From: Chromera velia
Lineage: Eukaryota > Sar > Chromeraceae
Assembly (NCBI GenBank): GCA_018398765.1
Contig: JAHBMJ010005748.1
Span: 8,303 to 66,902, forward strand
Direction of reading: 5' to 3'
Length of the DNA: 58,600 bases
In this document: positions 38,184-49,201 of the stretch, in pieces
Numbering within the stretch: position 1 is the first letter of the stretch
Layout of the letters: the number at the start of each line of letters is the position of its first letter
Notes under the pieces: generated by a model
Seen by the model: the letters and a program-made list of their open reading frames with translations, nothing else
Databases searched by the model: none
What the model was told of the DNA's origin: nothing
Made by a program: the position numbers and the translations under genes

Positions 38184-38641
38184 CAGACAGGACTGGCTGC
38201 AACACTAGGAAATTGCATAGTTGCGCAGTAAATCTAGAAAAGACCGAGCGGAAGCCAAAAAAAAGAATTTAACGCGCGGAAGACTCGGGCAAAGAAAAAG
38301 TTGTGATCAAAGTGATCAAACTTCGTGTAGAGAGAAGGAGAAAACGGTAAAAAAAAGACTTGTAATTTCTTTTTTGTGATTAAATTCAATTAAATTTGGA
38401 AAGTTCTACAGGAAAAGTTTCTAGGAAAAGTTTACTATTTTTCTTAAAGTGGGTTTCTTATACAGTTCAATAAAATCCCAATTTAAGTCTTATATAAACT
38501 AAATTCAGTTAAATAAACAAAAAACTTCAGAAAAGCCCCTCGAAAAGCTACTACTGTGTTAGTCCTTATATAAGTTTGTTTTAGCCTTTAGTCGATTTAG
38601 ACGGTAAATAATTTAATTTATGGAACATTTCACATACATAA

Positions 38642-40543
38642 ACACCTACACCATACGGTTAGGAGTAACTACCGGGGGTTTTGAGGGTAGCAGCCTAGTG
38701 ACCAGATTTGATTTGATTTGATTTGATTTGATTTGATTTAAAGTAGGGCTTAACCTCAAATCAAATCTTAGGCCTGAGAAACTTTAGCATGATAGGGTCT
38801 ATCAAATCCTATCAAATCTACTTCAAATCTGACCCTTTAACCTCAAATCTTCGAGGCCCCGGAATTGAGGTTAATCCATCATCCAGTATTCATCCAGTCT
38901 CTCAAATGAGTCTTCGCACTTTTTTGTGCGCCAAAAAAAAAAATCGCAAAAATTTTTTTTCATCAGTTTCACATGAATATGAACGCCCATGTAAAAGCTT
39001 TTCCAAATTAATGTCTGTTCAGTAAAAAAGAGATCCGCTTTTTTGTTGGTAGTTAAGTGTAGCAGTTTCGAAGTAAACTAGAGATTCAAAAGTTGAGAAG
39101 TGCAGTTTCCAACTATATTAAAGTTTTGGTCCGCTTTTTCATTAAGCATACAACGGTTAAGCATACAACTCTGCATGCTGAGGAAATTAACGGGTGGGGA
39201 AAGAGACAAGAGTTGTGAGCCCTTGGGATTCTCAAGCAAAGAGCGCCCCCAAGATTCCGACTTAGGGCTTTAGTGAAGACCTCATAGGGATGAAGATTTG
39301 TCATTCTGTTTTCATTGACTTGAACTCACTCGTGGAACCTGTCAAAAAAGTGAACATGGGTCAGCTATAGACCCCTTCCTGTATGGGTATACAGGCGGTC
39401 GGTTTTGACTTTTTTCCTTGCGGCATATATGGCCGGAGCCAGTTGGAGATATGCACAAGGATCCCGTGGCGCTCATGCGATGGGCAGGCCTGTATATTCG
39501 TAGCATGTCCCACCATGCGCGAGGACTTAGGTATCCCTAAAACATAGGAGACCCTAAGACGGACATCAATATCGAATCGATATTTCTTAGAAAGCAAACT
39601 CAGCCAAACTGCCCGATATCCGATATCGATATTCGATATCATCATATCGATACAATATTTTTCGATATCGATACGATAGCCATCCCTAATTCTAGTCTTA
39701 AATTAAGATGCTCGTTAAGATGACTCTCTATGATGACTCTAAGATAAAAACTTATGTAAGCTCTTAGCTTTGACAATAGCTCATTAATTTTGAGAGTCTT
39801 AATTTAGCTTTTCGTCTAGTTTTTAGTGATTTTCTTGTCTTTAGGGCTTTCTAGGATTTGCTAGTGGTATCGACTGTATCAATGTGTCATGTCGTCTTCA
39901 GTGCTGTCGCGAGTGACGGTCTCAGTGACCTCTAGACTTCAACCTCAAATCTACCTTAAATCTGGTCAGATTTGAGTTTGAAACTCAAATCAAATCAAAT
40001 TAAATCAAATCAAATCCTATCAAATCAAATCTGGTCACTAGGGTAGCCTTGTTTACTGTAAATTTGGTAACTGACGATTGGTAACTAGGGGGGTCCAGGG
40101 GCCCTACCACTACTATAGTAACTGACAGTAAGGGGCCCTGGCATTTGATGAAAAAAAAAAAACGTTTCAAAAGTTTTTTTATGTAAATTAACGTGCACGA
40201 TGAAATGATTCCATCGATCTATAAAAAAAAGGAACAAAGTTTCTCTGGTTTGAAGGAAGGACTGAAGATGGCAGCCATGTGTGACAGTCGGACACAGTCC
40301 TGCATATATGTGTGGCCGAAGAGGAAGACTCCGAGCAGGAATACTCGATTTACCCATGTACTAGTTTATCTAGCTTCAAAGAACAATTATAAGTGTTTTG
40401 GTTACCAAAATAACGGTAATCAATGTGACTCTGCATAATTACCGTAACTACGATTCTGGTTACCGTGCGGCCCTAGGCATGGCCTAACGACCACGCAAGT
40501 TACTATCCTAATTTGGTTACTCCTAACCGTACAGTGTAGGTCT
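38642..40543. mobile_element. Outer element with 29-bp imperfect terminal inverted repeats
   Basis: The sequence at 38642-38670 (core CGGTTAGGAGTAAC) is matched at 25 of 29 positions by the inverted copy at 40515-40543 (core GTTACTCCTAACCG). The span is about 1.9 kb and includes a second pair of inverted repeats, so another element appears to have inserted into it. No transposase reading frame survives, so the element is non-autonomous or decayed. Confidence 0.5.
38696..40040. mobile_element. Inner hAT-like element with 22-bp perfect inverted repeats
   Basis: TAGTGACCAGATTTGATTTG at 38696 continues two bases further, and the 22-bp sequence recurs exactly inverted at 40019-40040. Ends beginning TAGTG fit the hAT superfamily, which makes 8-bp target duplications. 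The flanks are GGGTAGCAGCC on the left and GGGTAGCC on the right, consistent with an 8-bp duplication carrying a 3-bp AGC insertion on one side. The inner ends run into (TTTGA)n arrays. No transposase is recognisable. Confidence 0.55.
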
Positions 40544-40620
40544 ATAAAAAAAACTTACCTTACAGTGAAACATGCAAGGGGGAAACATTGAGAAAGTAAG
40601 CTAGGGAAGAAAAACGTTTC

Positions 40621-41222
40621 AATGTTTTTTGCTCAGCTTTTTGAAAGACTCAATGAAAGTGTTAAGTATGATTATATAGGAACAGACACGCGTTTTCATG
40701 CTTCAGTCGAGACGATCCCTTTTCTTCTCTACCCCCTCTCTCTTTCTAGCAGTTTGCCTCGCCTGTCTTGGTGGCTCCAACTCCCTCTACGTTCCGACGG
40801 ATTCTTTCAAGAGCCTACCGGGAGGTACAGAGGGGTATTTCCACGGGAAGATCTTTCTCAAGTCTCAATCTCCATCAATTTTGCCATCGAATCACACATT
40901 CATTTCGTCGGTCTTCTCTCTCTTCCTCTGAACGAAAGCTGGCCTCTCCTCTCGCCAAGCTAGCTCATCTGGTCCTTCCCTCCTTGTTGCCTTCGATCGA
41001 TCAATCGGCCGATCGATCCGTCCGTCTGCATCAGGGACACGATACCGAGTCCACATTTCCTTCCGCTTCGGACATGCAGGTCAGTCAAAAACACTGGCAC
41101 CACCAAGACACATGCACACAGAGAAGGAAACCGTAGACTCCCTGAAAGACCCGATTAACTGCCCCCCTCTGAGAGGGGCAAATCGAGCCCTTCCTCCCCT
41201 CGTTATCCCTACATGATTACGT
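40621..41222. other. No confident gene; 3' flank of the PsbM-like gene
   Basis: Plus-strand open frames exist here, for example from about 40750 to a GTCAGT at 41080, but their composition is ordinary and they could continue only into sequence antisense to PsbM. I treat the region as the 3' untranslated part or flank of the minus-strand gene. Confidence 0.4.
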
Positions 41223-42525
41223 TTACTCCCTCTTCAGGGCCTCGGAACCTCTGTACCACAAGAGGAGTACGATCACGGGAAGAAAGAAGGAGGCGATGGA
41301 GGCCCAAAAAGCGAGGGGCTCGACGGTCATCTCGACTCCCAGAGAGAGAGCCTGGGTGGGCAGGCTCTCCAAAGCGGAAGGGTCCTGAAGGCAGACAGGA
41401 AAGGCAGTTACACTTCATCGCAATCACACAGACTGCTAGATACACACTGTCCAGAGAAACATTCATTATGACAGATGCGCTCGGAAGGTTCCAGAACGCA
41501 AAACCCCACGCTTGACAATGCTGGGCCAGGGGCACAAGAATCAACTTAGCTCGCTTCTCAGTTTGACGCAGTTTTGTGTGCTGCCGGCAAACAGAGGGCC
41601 TAACGGTCATTTCACACCGGGGTGTATTTTCATGTGGGTGTGGCAAGGGACTCGGCTCATTTGAATACTTCTTCGGTTCCAGCCTGTGCAGTGCACCAGC
41701 TAGCTGCTTTCTGCTGTGGCCTTTTCTGTTTTTTTCCGTTTTAACGTTCGGGAAGACGAAAGGTGCTTTGTAGCGGTGTCACAAAGAAAGAGGATCGAAG
41801 GAAAAACGACGAAGAAATGAAAAAAAAAGCCCCTCTCTCACTCACTCGCTCGCTCACTCACTCACTAACGCACGCGAGGATAGAGTGCACTCACGCCCTC
41901 ACTCCATTTGGCTCACTTGCACTCCCACTCACTGCCTCACTTATAAGCGAGAGACGCAGCAAAAGGAAGCAGAAGGGAGAGGCACAGGAAACTTGTCTGC
42001 TTGCCTGACCGAGGGATGCGAGAAATCTAGTGCTGTTGGCTTCATCACTCTTTCAGACAACTCAGACGAAGAGAGGGAGAGACGAAGGCAAAGGCAAAGA
42101 AAGGAAGGGGAGCACTGAAAAATCTCAAAAACTTGATTCAAGGCACTTAACAGTCAGTCTCCCATTCGCACAAAGATGATCGGAATCAAGAAAGTCACTG
42201 GTTGCTGAGAGAAGCGCGTGGATTGCTCACGTTCACGTCCCACACACACAGTCCTACGTGCAAGGTTGTACTCAGCTGACAGGCGAATGGAGAGACCCGA
42301 ACAAGGATCTCACATCCTCAGGTGAATCGTTCGTTCAAGGAAGAATCAGGAACTCACCTGCAATTGCGGAAGCTGGTCAAAGAGGGCCTCATGGGCATTC
42401 ATGGAGGAGATGGGCGTCCGTTGCGGGACTCTAGACAGCAGCCTCGCCCCGCTGCTGCTAGAGACTGACGGGACAAATGCGGAGACGGCCGCAAAGCACA
42501 CAAAAGCCAAAACAGCGCGAAGCAT
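41223..42525 (-). CDS. psbM: Plastid-targeted photosystem II subunit PsbM-like protein (nuclear-encoded, 109 aa)
   Basis: Exon 1 is 42358-42525 (56 codons) and exon 2 is 41223-41384 (53 codons plus TAA), joined in phase 0 by a GTGAGT...CTTCAG intron. The N-terminus is a hydrophobic signal peptide (MLRAVLAFVCFAAVSA) followed by FVP and a Ser/Arg-rich stretch, the bipartite leader of secondary plastids. The last 35 residues, starting MTVEPLAF, form one transmembrane helix. They align without gaps to PsbM (34 residues in cyanobacteria): M1, V3, L6, A10, P18, L22, Y26 and E30 coincide. PsbM sits at the monomer interface of photosystem II in the thylakoid membrane. A further in-frame ATG lies 13 codons upstream, but this start leaves a clean signal peptide. 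The identification rests on a short protein; another one-helix thylakoid subunit is the alternative. Confidence 0.65.
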
Positions 42526-42628
42526 TGTGTTACAAATCGAGGCTGGTGCAGGCCGTTTGGTCAAAAAAGCAAGAAAAGAAAAACTGATGCACCTCTGTCT
42601 AGCTCTTCAATACACCCCTTTGCATGAC
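42526..42628. promoter_or_regulatory. Short head-to-head gap upstream of the PsbM-like gene
   Basis: Only 103 bp separates the chosen ATG of the PsbM-like gene (minus) from the ATG of a small plus-strand ORF. If both are genes, their promoters must overlap and their 5' leaders must be very short. No named promoter element is visible. Confidence 0.25.
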
Positions 42629-42778
42629 ATGGAATCATTCTCCAAGAAGTATTTAGGTCTCAGCCCGGAAGAATTGGGCTCGGCAGCTATATTAATATCT
42701 GGACTTGGCTTCATCCTCGCGGCCGTGTGTAAAATTTTGCCGTACGTGAGCGAGGCCCACGGGGCCCAGGAAGGATGA
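42629..42778 (+). CDS. Possible 49-residue single-helix protein
   Basis: The frame begins MESFSKKYLGLSPEELGS, then has a hydrophobic stretch (AAILISGLGFILAAVC), and ends in a short polar tail before TGA. An amphipathic N-terminus followed by one membrane helix is typical of small subunits of organellar membrane complexes. The same frame is open further upstream, across the PsbM start. I recognise no family, and a chance ORF is possible. Confidence 0.35.
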   Translation: MESFSKKYLGLSPEELGSAAILISGLGFILAAVCKILPYVSEAHGAQEG

Positions 42779-43291
42779 GCTCACAAAGCCGCGGGGCCGC
42801 GGTTGGAAGGGAAATTATGCAATTTTATCTTCCCTGGGCCCTTTTCAATGGAAATCCGAAAGAAAGTATTTTGATTTGTGCGTTCCAAAGATGGCGCGAA
42901 TGAAAATAAAAGGACCAAGGACGCGCCGGGGCCCCAACATATTGACGGAGAGGCCTTGTGCGGCAGTGATGGGCCCGCACGACAGGATTTTGCAAAATTC
43001 AGTCGGAATTAATTATTGATTGTGTCAGACATGCGCTCATTCCGAGCGAACCTTCAGCCCATGTATAGCCGTGCTGATATGTCCCATGAATGGAGTCACC
43101 GAAGAAAGCGAAGACTACATGATGAAGAGAGAAAGAGTTCCGCAGACAAAGAAGAAGACAAGTCATCGACATCAAGAGAGGACATCCCGCCACCGGAAGA
43201 GAATTTTTGAGCGAAGAGCGACGCAAAAAGGGAGGAGGCGACAAAAGAAGGACGGCAGGACAAAGGAGACAGCTGGAGATTGATCGATGAG
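42779..43291. other. Intergenic region upstream of the plus-strand 16-exon gene
   Basis: It contains short charged open frames (for example 43079-43210) ending shortly before the chosen start at 43292. These could be upstream ORFs in a 5' leader. Nothing else is recognised. Confidence 0.4.
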
Positions 43292-43844
43292 ATGAGGACC
43301 TTCAGCAGTTCTCTCTTCATTGCAGCGTCATGCGCATCTCTCTTCACCTCCCTGCATGCAAATGCGTCGACAGCTGCGGGGGCTCCACCGATCGTCCATG
43401 TAAGGGTCACATATGCACATGAATATCTATGTATCTGCACGCATGTATACAGGCATGCATGCCAGCATGCCTGCCTGCCTCCCTGTGGGCCCGTCTACCT
43501 AACAGGAGGCCAGTCTCATGACTGTGTGTCTTTGTGCCTCTGCCTGCTTGTTGGTACCTGCCTGCCTGCCTAGCTGCCGGTGGGCCTGAACGAACATGCA
43601 TGTATGTGCGCATGCACGCCTATCCAACTACCTTGCCCGTCAGCCTATCTGCCTGCTGACTTCTCTGCCCGTGTTTCTGCATGAACGCACGCATCTCTGT
43701 CTGCGTATCCTTTGTTGATCTGTCTGTTGAAAAGCACGCCTACCCACCTGCGTACTGAACTGCCTACGCAGGTGCCTATGTGCCTCCTCGCCTGTATGCC
43801 CGCCTGCGTGCCTGTATGCCCATCTGCTTGCTTGCCCGTCTGCC

Positions 43845-43885
<41 letters not shown>

Positions 43886-44088
43886 GCCTGCCTGCCTGCC
43901 TGCCTGTCTGTCTGTCTGTCTGTCTATCTGTCTGTCTGTCTGTCTGCCTGCCTGCCTGCCTGCCTACCTGCCTTTCTGTCTGTCTGTCTGTCTGTCTGAC
44001 TGTCTGCCTGCCTGCCTGCCTGCCTGTCTGCCTGTCTGTCTGCCTGTCTGTCTGTCTGTCTGTCTGTCTGCCTGCCTGTCTGTCTGTG

Positions 44089-44121
<33 letters not shown>

Positions 44122-45851
44122 GCCTGCCTACCTGCCTTTCTGTCTGTCTGTCTGTCTGTCTGACTGTCTGCCTGCCTGCCTGCCTGCCTGTCTGCCTGTC
44201 TGTCTGCCTGTCTGCCTGTCTGTCTGTCTGTCTGTCTGTCTGTCTGCCTGCCTGTCTGTCTGTCTGTCTGTCTGTCTGTCTGCCTGCCTGTCTGTCTGTG
44301 TGTCTGTCTGTCTGTCTGTCTGTCTTGTCTACTGCCTTCAAGCCTACGTACGTATCTGCTTGTGTGCCGTCTTCTTGCCTGCCTGCCTTCTTTCCTTCTA
44401 ACATGCCAAGATAGGACTCGAAGCCGAGATAGGACTCGGTGTTACGGTAGCGCTTCCTTGTGCGGGTCTCTTAACTAAGAAGGGGCCTTTTCTGCCTGAC
44501 CTCCTCCGTCTTCATTTATCTACTTTTCTTTCTTTCCAAGCATGTATTGATGTGTGCGTATGCATGCGTAGCGTGTGTGGAATGTATCCATGCGTCGTCT
44601 CCCTAGTGACTTACTTCATCCGTTGGTCAATGAATGCGCTTGGGTCTCTGAGCGCTTGGTTGCTTTTCACCTCGTATCGAATGCACAGATAGAATGTCTC
44701 CTGGATAGAATGTCTCGTCTCTTAGTGTGGGGATATGTGTGTCCCGGATCAACTCATCCTTCCTTCCTTCCTTCCTTCCTTCCGTGTCTGAGCGTTCCTT
44801 TGCGTGTCCCCCCCCCATAGATTGGTGTGCCCTCCCTCCCTCCCTCCCTCACTGCAGATGCCTCCATCAGATCTGGATCGGGATTTCGGGGAGACTTTGA
44901 AGGGAGAAAGGAAAGGGGGAAAGGCGAAGGAGGGACTTTTGTCGGGAGTCAGTTTCTTCTTCTCCCATTCCTCCCTCCCTCCCTCCTTCCCTCCCTTCCT
45001 TTCTTTTTGTTTTCTCTGTGATCCCATCTCTTTGACTGCCCTGCTTCTACCTTTCTGGGTTCGATTGTCTGATGTGCCCATGCATAAAAGAAAGCCCACA
45101 TCTCCTTGCCTTGCCACCAATAGATCGATCGGGACTCGGTCAGTCAGACTCACCCGTGTGGTGATACTGTCGATCATTCGATCATTTGTTTTTGTTTTCT
45201 TTTTTGGTTCAATTTCATTCATGCGGAACGAACACGTCGGACAGTCTCCCATTCACTGCCTCCTCTAATCCGGAGAGTGGAGCAGAGGGAAAAAGCCGAT
45301 AGGTAGGCACCTCCATCCATCCGCAAGATCACCCACCGCCTTCTCGATCGTTCGTTCCCATCTTCTGTCTGTCTGTCTTCACCCTTGCAGATTGTGCAGG
45401 GGCTCTTCAGAAGAATCTCAGGACCTCCAAAGAATGACCAGAGAAGCTTGGGGGAGAAGGGAGAGGGAGAGAACGCGCCTCTGCTTCCTGACAGCTTCTT
45501 CCAGGTAGGTCCCGCGGGATGAAGGACTGAAAGTGAAAGCCTCGCGAGAGTGACAATTTTTGTATCATTCAATTTTCGTGAGGTGCTTTCCATTTGAGCC
45601 GTCCGTCTTCTTCGGCAGGGGAATGCCGAAAGAACCACTAGTGAGTGCCTTTCTGTCATTCCCTTTGTGCATGCACCCGTCTTCTTCCTTCTTCTTCTTC
45701 TTCTTCTTTTCTTCCTTCTTCCTTCTTCCTTCTTCCTTCTTCCTTCTTCCTTCTTCTTCTTCTTCTTCTTCTTCTTCTTCTTCCTCTTCCTCTTCCTCTT
45801 CCTCTTCCTCTTCCTTCTTCCTCTTCTTCTTCTTCTTCCTCTTCCTCTTCC

Positions 45852-45901
<50 letters not shown>

Positions 45902-47658
45902 TTCTTCTTCTTCTTCTTCTTCTTCCTCCACAAAACTCGTTGGCCTCTCTGCATGCCCACATGCATGCTTGCATGCCTCGCTGTATGTACGCCTGGTTCC
46001 CTACTCGCCTTGTGTGCTTTGCCGCTTGCTAATGGCTGCCATGGGCATTTTGTCCACTGAGGAAAAGTGCATTCACCCAGTCACCATGCATGTCTATGCA
46101 TTGGGAGCAGAATGGATCCTGACATCTTCGCCACACACACTCTCAAGCTTCCCCACCCCCCCCCCCNNNNNNNNNNNNNNNCCCCCCTCTCTCTCTCTTT
46201 GCGCAGAAGGAAGTGGCAGAGCCCTCCGACGATCCACTCCCCCTCCTTCACAGAGCCAACAAAGAGCAACAGGAAGAGGATACGCAACCCTCTCCTTCGC
46301 CTACCCTTGCTCCTGAGAACGAAGAAACAGAGAGAGAACAAGAAAGAGAGCCGATGAAACCAACCGCAATGCCGCCTGCCTTCTCCAACGTCACAGACGC
46401 AAAAAGAGAAAGTGCAGGAAGCTTCTCAGAGATTCGGTTGGTTGCTGCGTGTTTGCATTTCTTCTGTTCTATTAGACGGCTTTCCATTTTGGTTGCATCC
46501 CTACTGGCATCGCCGCGTGTGTTTCGCAAGACTTCTGTTTCGTTTTTCTTTCCACTCTTATTCATGTTCTTCTTGTCTGCTTCCTCTCTGTTGGAGTGGG
46601 TGGCACCGGGGGTGAGAGGGTTCATTTGTGCGTGTGTGCGTGTCTGCGTGCAAGGCTTACTTCTGTATCCAATGCAGAATGGACCATACAGAAGAACAGG
46701 AGACTGAGAGACGACTCGCACATCAGGCGGGACTGGGAACAAACGAGGCCGTCTGGGTTGGTGCGTTTGCTTGCGTTCGCTTTCTCTGTATCTATCAGTA
46801 AATGCACGCACATATACATCTATCGATTTGTCTGTCTGTCTGTCTGTCTGTCTGCCTGCCTGTCTGTCTGTCGTCTGTCTGTCCTGCTCTCGCTGTATTT
46901 GTGCACTTGTCGGCTCACTGTCCACCAAAGACACTCGGAAGAAAAAAAGGAGGAAAATGCCGGGACCATTTCTGTTCCTTCCCGTCCTTATCGACCGTGT
47001 CTGTCTGTCTGCCTGCCTGCCTCTCTTTCTCTCTTTCTTTCGGTTTTCTTTTCCTGCAGAGCAACAAGGGTCTGGCTGACCACGATCTCGACAAGGGGGT
47101 CAGTCAGTTAGTCAGGTAGGGAGGCAGACGTGCAGACAGGCTGCGAGTGAGTAAGTAAGTAAGAGAGCAGCAAGTCAGAGAGCGAGCATGCGGTACTTTC
47201 ATTATTTATATATGCATATTGTTGTTTTGGCTGTCCTCTTCTGTTTTGTGGCATCTGTGCGGAGCGTGTTTGCGGTGAGGGGCGTATAGGGGGGCAGGTG
47301 CAAGAAGCAAAGAGAGTTGAGATAGAAGGAGATAGGAACATCACTGTCACGAGCCCTCCGTCGTCCCTTCCCCTCTGTCTCAGTGCGTAGATATGCATTC
47401 GTGCACGTGAAAGCTCTGTGTGTGTGTGTGTGTGGTTGATATGGAGGGAAGGTGTATACAGACATCAAGTAGAGTGGGTATGCATTGTTATCCTTGTTTC
47501 CTCGACTTTTAAAGTGTCTGAATTTAGGGGGATGCACTCTATGGATGCATCCTTGATTGTATGAACATTCATCCACGGGCCGTTGGTTGCTTTGTCTGTC
47601 TCTGTCGCCTTTGCAGGAGGGAGCGCTGGTCAGTCAGTCAGTCAGTCAGTCAGTCAGT

Positions 47659-47689
<31 letters not shown>

Positions 47690-48548
47690 TCAATCTACCT
47701 GTTTGTCTCTCCTTCGGATCTCACCCGAACGCAAGACGGAAGATCGTCAGACGAGCGTTCTCTCTCTTTTGAATTCTTTCGGCTCCTCTCTCTCTTTCTC
47801 TCTCTCTCTTTCTTTATTCATTTATTCATTTTTGTTTTCTTTATTTATTTCTTTGTTTGCTTCTTTGTTTCCTCTCTCTGCCCTGGTGTCTCTTTGCGTG
47901 TCTGTCCGTCTTTCTGTCTGTTTGTCCACCTCCCTGCCTGTCCCTATGTCCGTGTGCTGAAGTAAGCTGTGTTGCGTTGCTCAGAGATTTTCCTCTGCGC
48001 GTGCGATTTCGTTGGACGGACGGCTTCATGCATGATGAAAGGAAGGAAGGCAAATTGCACACCATCTCAGTCAGAGATCTGCGTGGGGAAGGGGCGTTTG
48101 TGAATTCGTTCTTCCTCATCTACTCTGTCTGATTCAGAGAGCCCCTGCATGTACGTACGAACGCAGATGCGGGAGGTCGAAGAGTTGACCGGTCTTGGTG
48201 CATCGGGAGGCGGCGAAAAGTTGGCGGCGGTCGCAGGGAAGGGGGCATCGATGTTCGACACTCACGAGGTAAGGTGAACGGGAGGGAGGGAATGCGGAGG
48301 TTGCAAGGCTGCATGGTGGAGTTTTCCCTCTGTCTGTCTGTCTGTCTGTCTGTCTGCTGATCATCTGTCGATTCGGTTCTCTGCATGTGTTGTGAGATAC
48401 TCTATGCGTTCGAAGTTTCCGGATACTCCGCCACCTGTCTGCTCCTCTCTCTGGCTTCCTGCCCCGGCCATTCTGTTCGCCTCTGACCCAGAAGGTGTCT
48501 GTCTCTGTGTCCCTCCCTGCTTTCTGCCTGTCTGTATATCTGTCTCTG

Positions 48549-48581
<33 letters not shown>

Positions 48582-49027
48582 GCCTGTCTGCCCGTTTGTC
48601 TGTCTGTCTGTCTGTCTGTCTGCACAAACGCAGGCTCTGAAGACAAATATCGCTGTGGCTCTCAAAGGGGCGGACGTGAAGGTGACGGACAAACGAGAAA
48701 AGTCCAAGTGCGGGTCTGCTGTCGGCAAGGCAAGGGACGATCTAATCTCTGGGATTCAGGTGATTCCTTCCTTCCTCCTTGCTTCCTTCCTTCGTTGACT
48801 GCGTTAGTTGAGTTATGATTGTTTCCTTGGTTTTTGCTTCTGTTTCTTCTACTCTTTGCTTTTCATTCATGCTGCATGCATCTTTGTGTCCACCTTGTCG
48901 GTAGTCTTCCCCTGTCTCTCTTTCTTTCTCTCTCGTCTACGTCTGTCTGTGTATCTCTCCCCCCACCTCTGTGTGTGTGTGTGAGTGTGTGTGTGTGTAG
49001 GTGTGTGTGTGTCTGTAGTTGTGTAGG

Positions 49028-49078
<51 letters not shown>

Positions 49079-49166
49079 TTGTGTGTGTGTAGGTGTCTAG
49101 GTGTGTGTGTGAAGTATCCAAAGATGACCCGAAAGGTTTCCACCCTCGTTAGATTCTGCTTGTGTG

Positions 49167-49201
<35 letters not shown>

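Larger units (their letters stand above)
38184..40620. other. AT-rich, transposon-derived intergenic region
   Basis: No gene. The stretch holds nested inverted-repeat elements, (TTTGA)n tracts, clusters of GGTAAC-like words around 40060-40450, and a patch rich in ATCGATATCGAT near 39560-39680. Confidence 0.7.

Noticed and set aside
39285-39692. A third nested element with TAGGGATG ends
   Set aside because: Only 8 bp match and no target duplication is seen. This is too weak to call, despite resemblance to hAT-type ends.
40768-41400. Plus-strand gene running antisense through PsbM exon 2
   Set aside because: The antisense frame of a hydrophobic helix is automatically open and hydrophilic. The minus strand gives a coherent leader and a PsbM-like helix instead.
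43836-44325. CRISPR-like array
   Set aside because: A eukaryotic simple-sequence repeat with 4-bp units and no spacers.
43712-44414. CLSV/QTDR-type repeat proteins
   Set aside because: They are translations of the TCTG array, in intron 1 of a well-supported gene.
45620-45641. A 22-nt exon (GNAERTT) before a GTGAGT
   Set aside because: Good splice signals, but including it breaks the frame with the following exon at 46207. Exon 3 joins that exon directly in phase. It could matter only if the N gap hides another exon.
45565-46032. Long open frames of poly-Ser/Phe/Leu or poly-Lys/Glu in the TTC-rich tract
   Set aside because: They exist on both strands only because the simple repeat lacks stop codons, and the tract lies inside an intron of the 16-exon gene.
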